Part shown: positions 40,539 through 40,593 of the stretch, piece after piece
Numbering within the stretch: the first letter of the stretch is position 1
Layout: the number at the start of each line of letters is the position of its first letter
Source of the DNA: an uncultured Lachnospiraceae bacterium
Lineage (GTDB): Bacteria > Bacillota > Clostridia > Lachnospirales > Lachnospiraceae
Assembly: GCA_910586605.1 (NCBI GenBank)
Contig: CAJUJR010000017.1
Coordinates: forward strand, 1-40,593
Length of the DNA stretch: 40,593 nt
Reading direction: 5' to 3'
Position numbers and translations under genes: made by a program
Notes under the pieces: model-generated
What the model was told of the DNA's origin: nothing
The model's database searches: none
Seen by the model: only the letters and a program-made list of their open reading frames with translations

Positions 40539-40593
40539 TTGTTACTATTCACAGCCAATCGTAGCTAAATCTCAATAAAAAATATCTTCCCCC
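40539..40593. repeat. Terminal repeat, copy B (inverse of copy A)
   Basis: 40539-40565 is the exact reverse complement of 27-53, and 40574-40587 of 1-14. The rest of 40409-40538 shows no gene or clear structure. Confidence 0.8.

Overview
The window looks like chromosomal DNA from a low-GC, endospore-forming Gram-positive anaerobe of the class Clostridia, most like Lachnospiraceae. The evidence is AGGAGG-type ribosome binding sites, a cotJABC spore-coat operon, a CotS-like coat kinase homologue, an ATP-dependent PEP carboxykinase, two ECF sigma/anti-sigma pairs, many GHKL/LytTR-type regulators, and secreted GH25 and GH5 enzymes with Ig-like domains. One promoter fits the SigD (flagellar/motility) consensus, so the organism may be motile. 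Nothing here identifies a species. I saw no tRNA, rRNA, CRISPR array, phage or plasmid backbone.

Layout. 1-3300: an operon on the minus strand of a LytTR-FHA regulator with a degenerate receiver, then a GT-B glycosyltransferase. 3480-4900: a DUF362/ferredoxin protein with a palindromic leader. 5030-6330: an MNT nucleotidyltransferase / HEPN pair with a DUF4303 gene behind it. 6400-7670: mostly non-coding, with repeats and a fragment of an ISAs1-type transposase. 7676-9741: an AgrCA-like LytTR/GHKL two-component pair whose regulator is broken by one base in a T tract. 9880-17801: a HAD phosphatase, a GH25 lysozyme, a GH5 glucanase, an unknown protein behind a SigD-like promoter, and two radical SAM enzymes matching the functionally unassigned STM4012 and STM4011 families. 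17788-22933: an OmpR-type regulator, histidine kinase, ABC ATPase and FtsX-type permease (export or antimicrobial-peptide response type). 23160-27365: CotS-like protein, PEGA-domain lipoprotein and phosphoglucomutase. 27549-31490: two adjacent ECF sigma/anti-sigma operons. 31493-33864: a decayed AAA/DUF4143 ATPase facing pckA. 34051-37468: a DUF885 protein and, divergent from it, cotJABC. 37658-40232: an operon of a WYL regulator, a broken AraC/GyrI gene and a C45 Ntn-hydrolase.

Much of the non-coding DNA is occupied by palindromes and short dispersed repeats: a 27-bp sequence present in inverted copies at the two ends of the window, a GAGCGTGTTTGAA motif at five places, and a MITE-like inverted repeat of about 164 bp next to the WYL gene. 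Decay is also visible, with four broken genes or gene fragments. The best candidates for poorly described biology are the two-gene STM4012/STM4011 radical SAM unit, the pseudo-receiver LytTR-FHA regulator with its glycosyltransferase, and the two-component pair containing long homopolymer tracts. All function calls come from reading motifs by eye; no database search was run.
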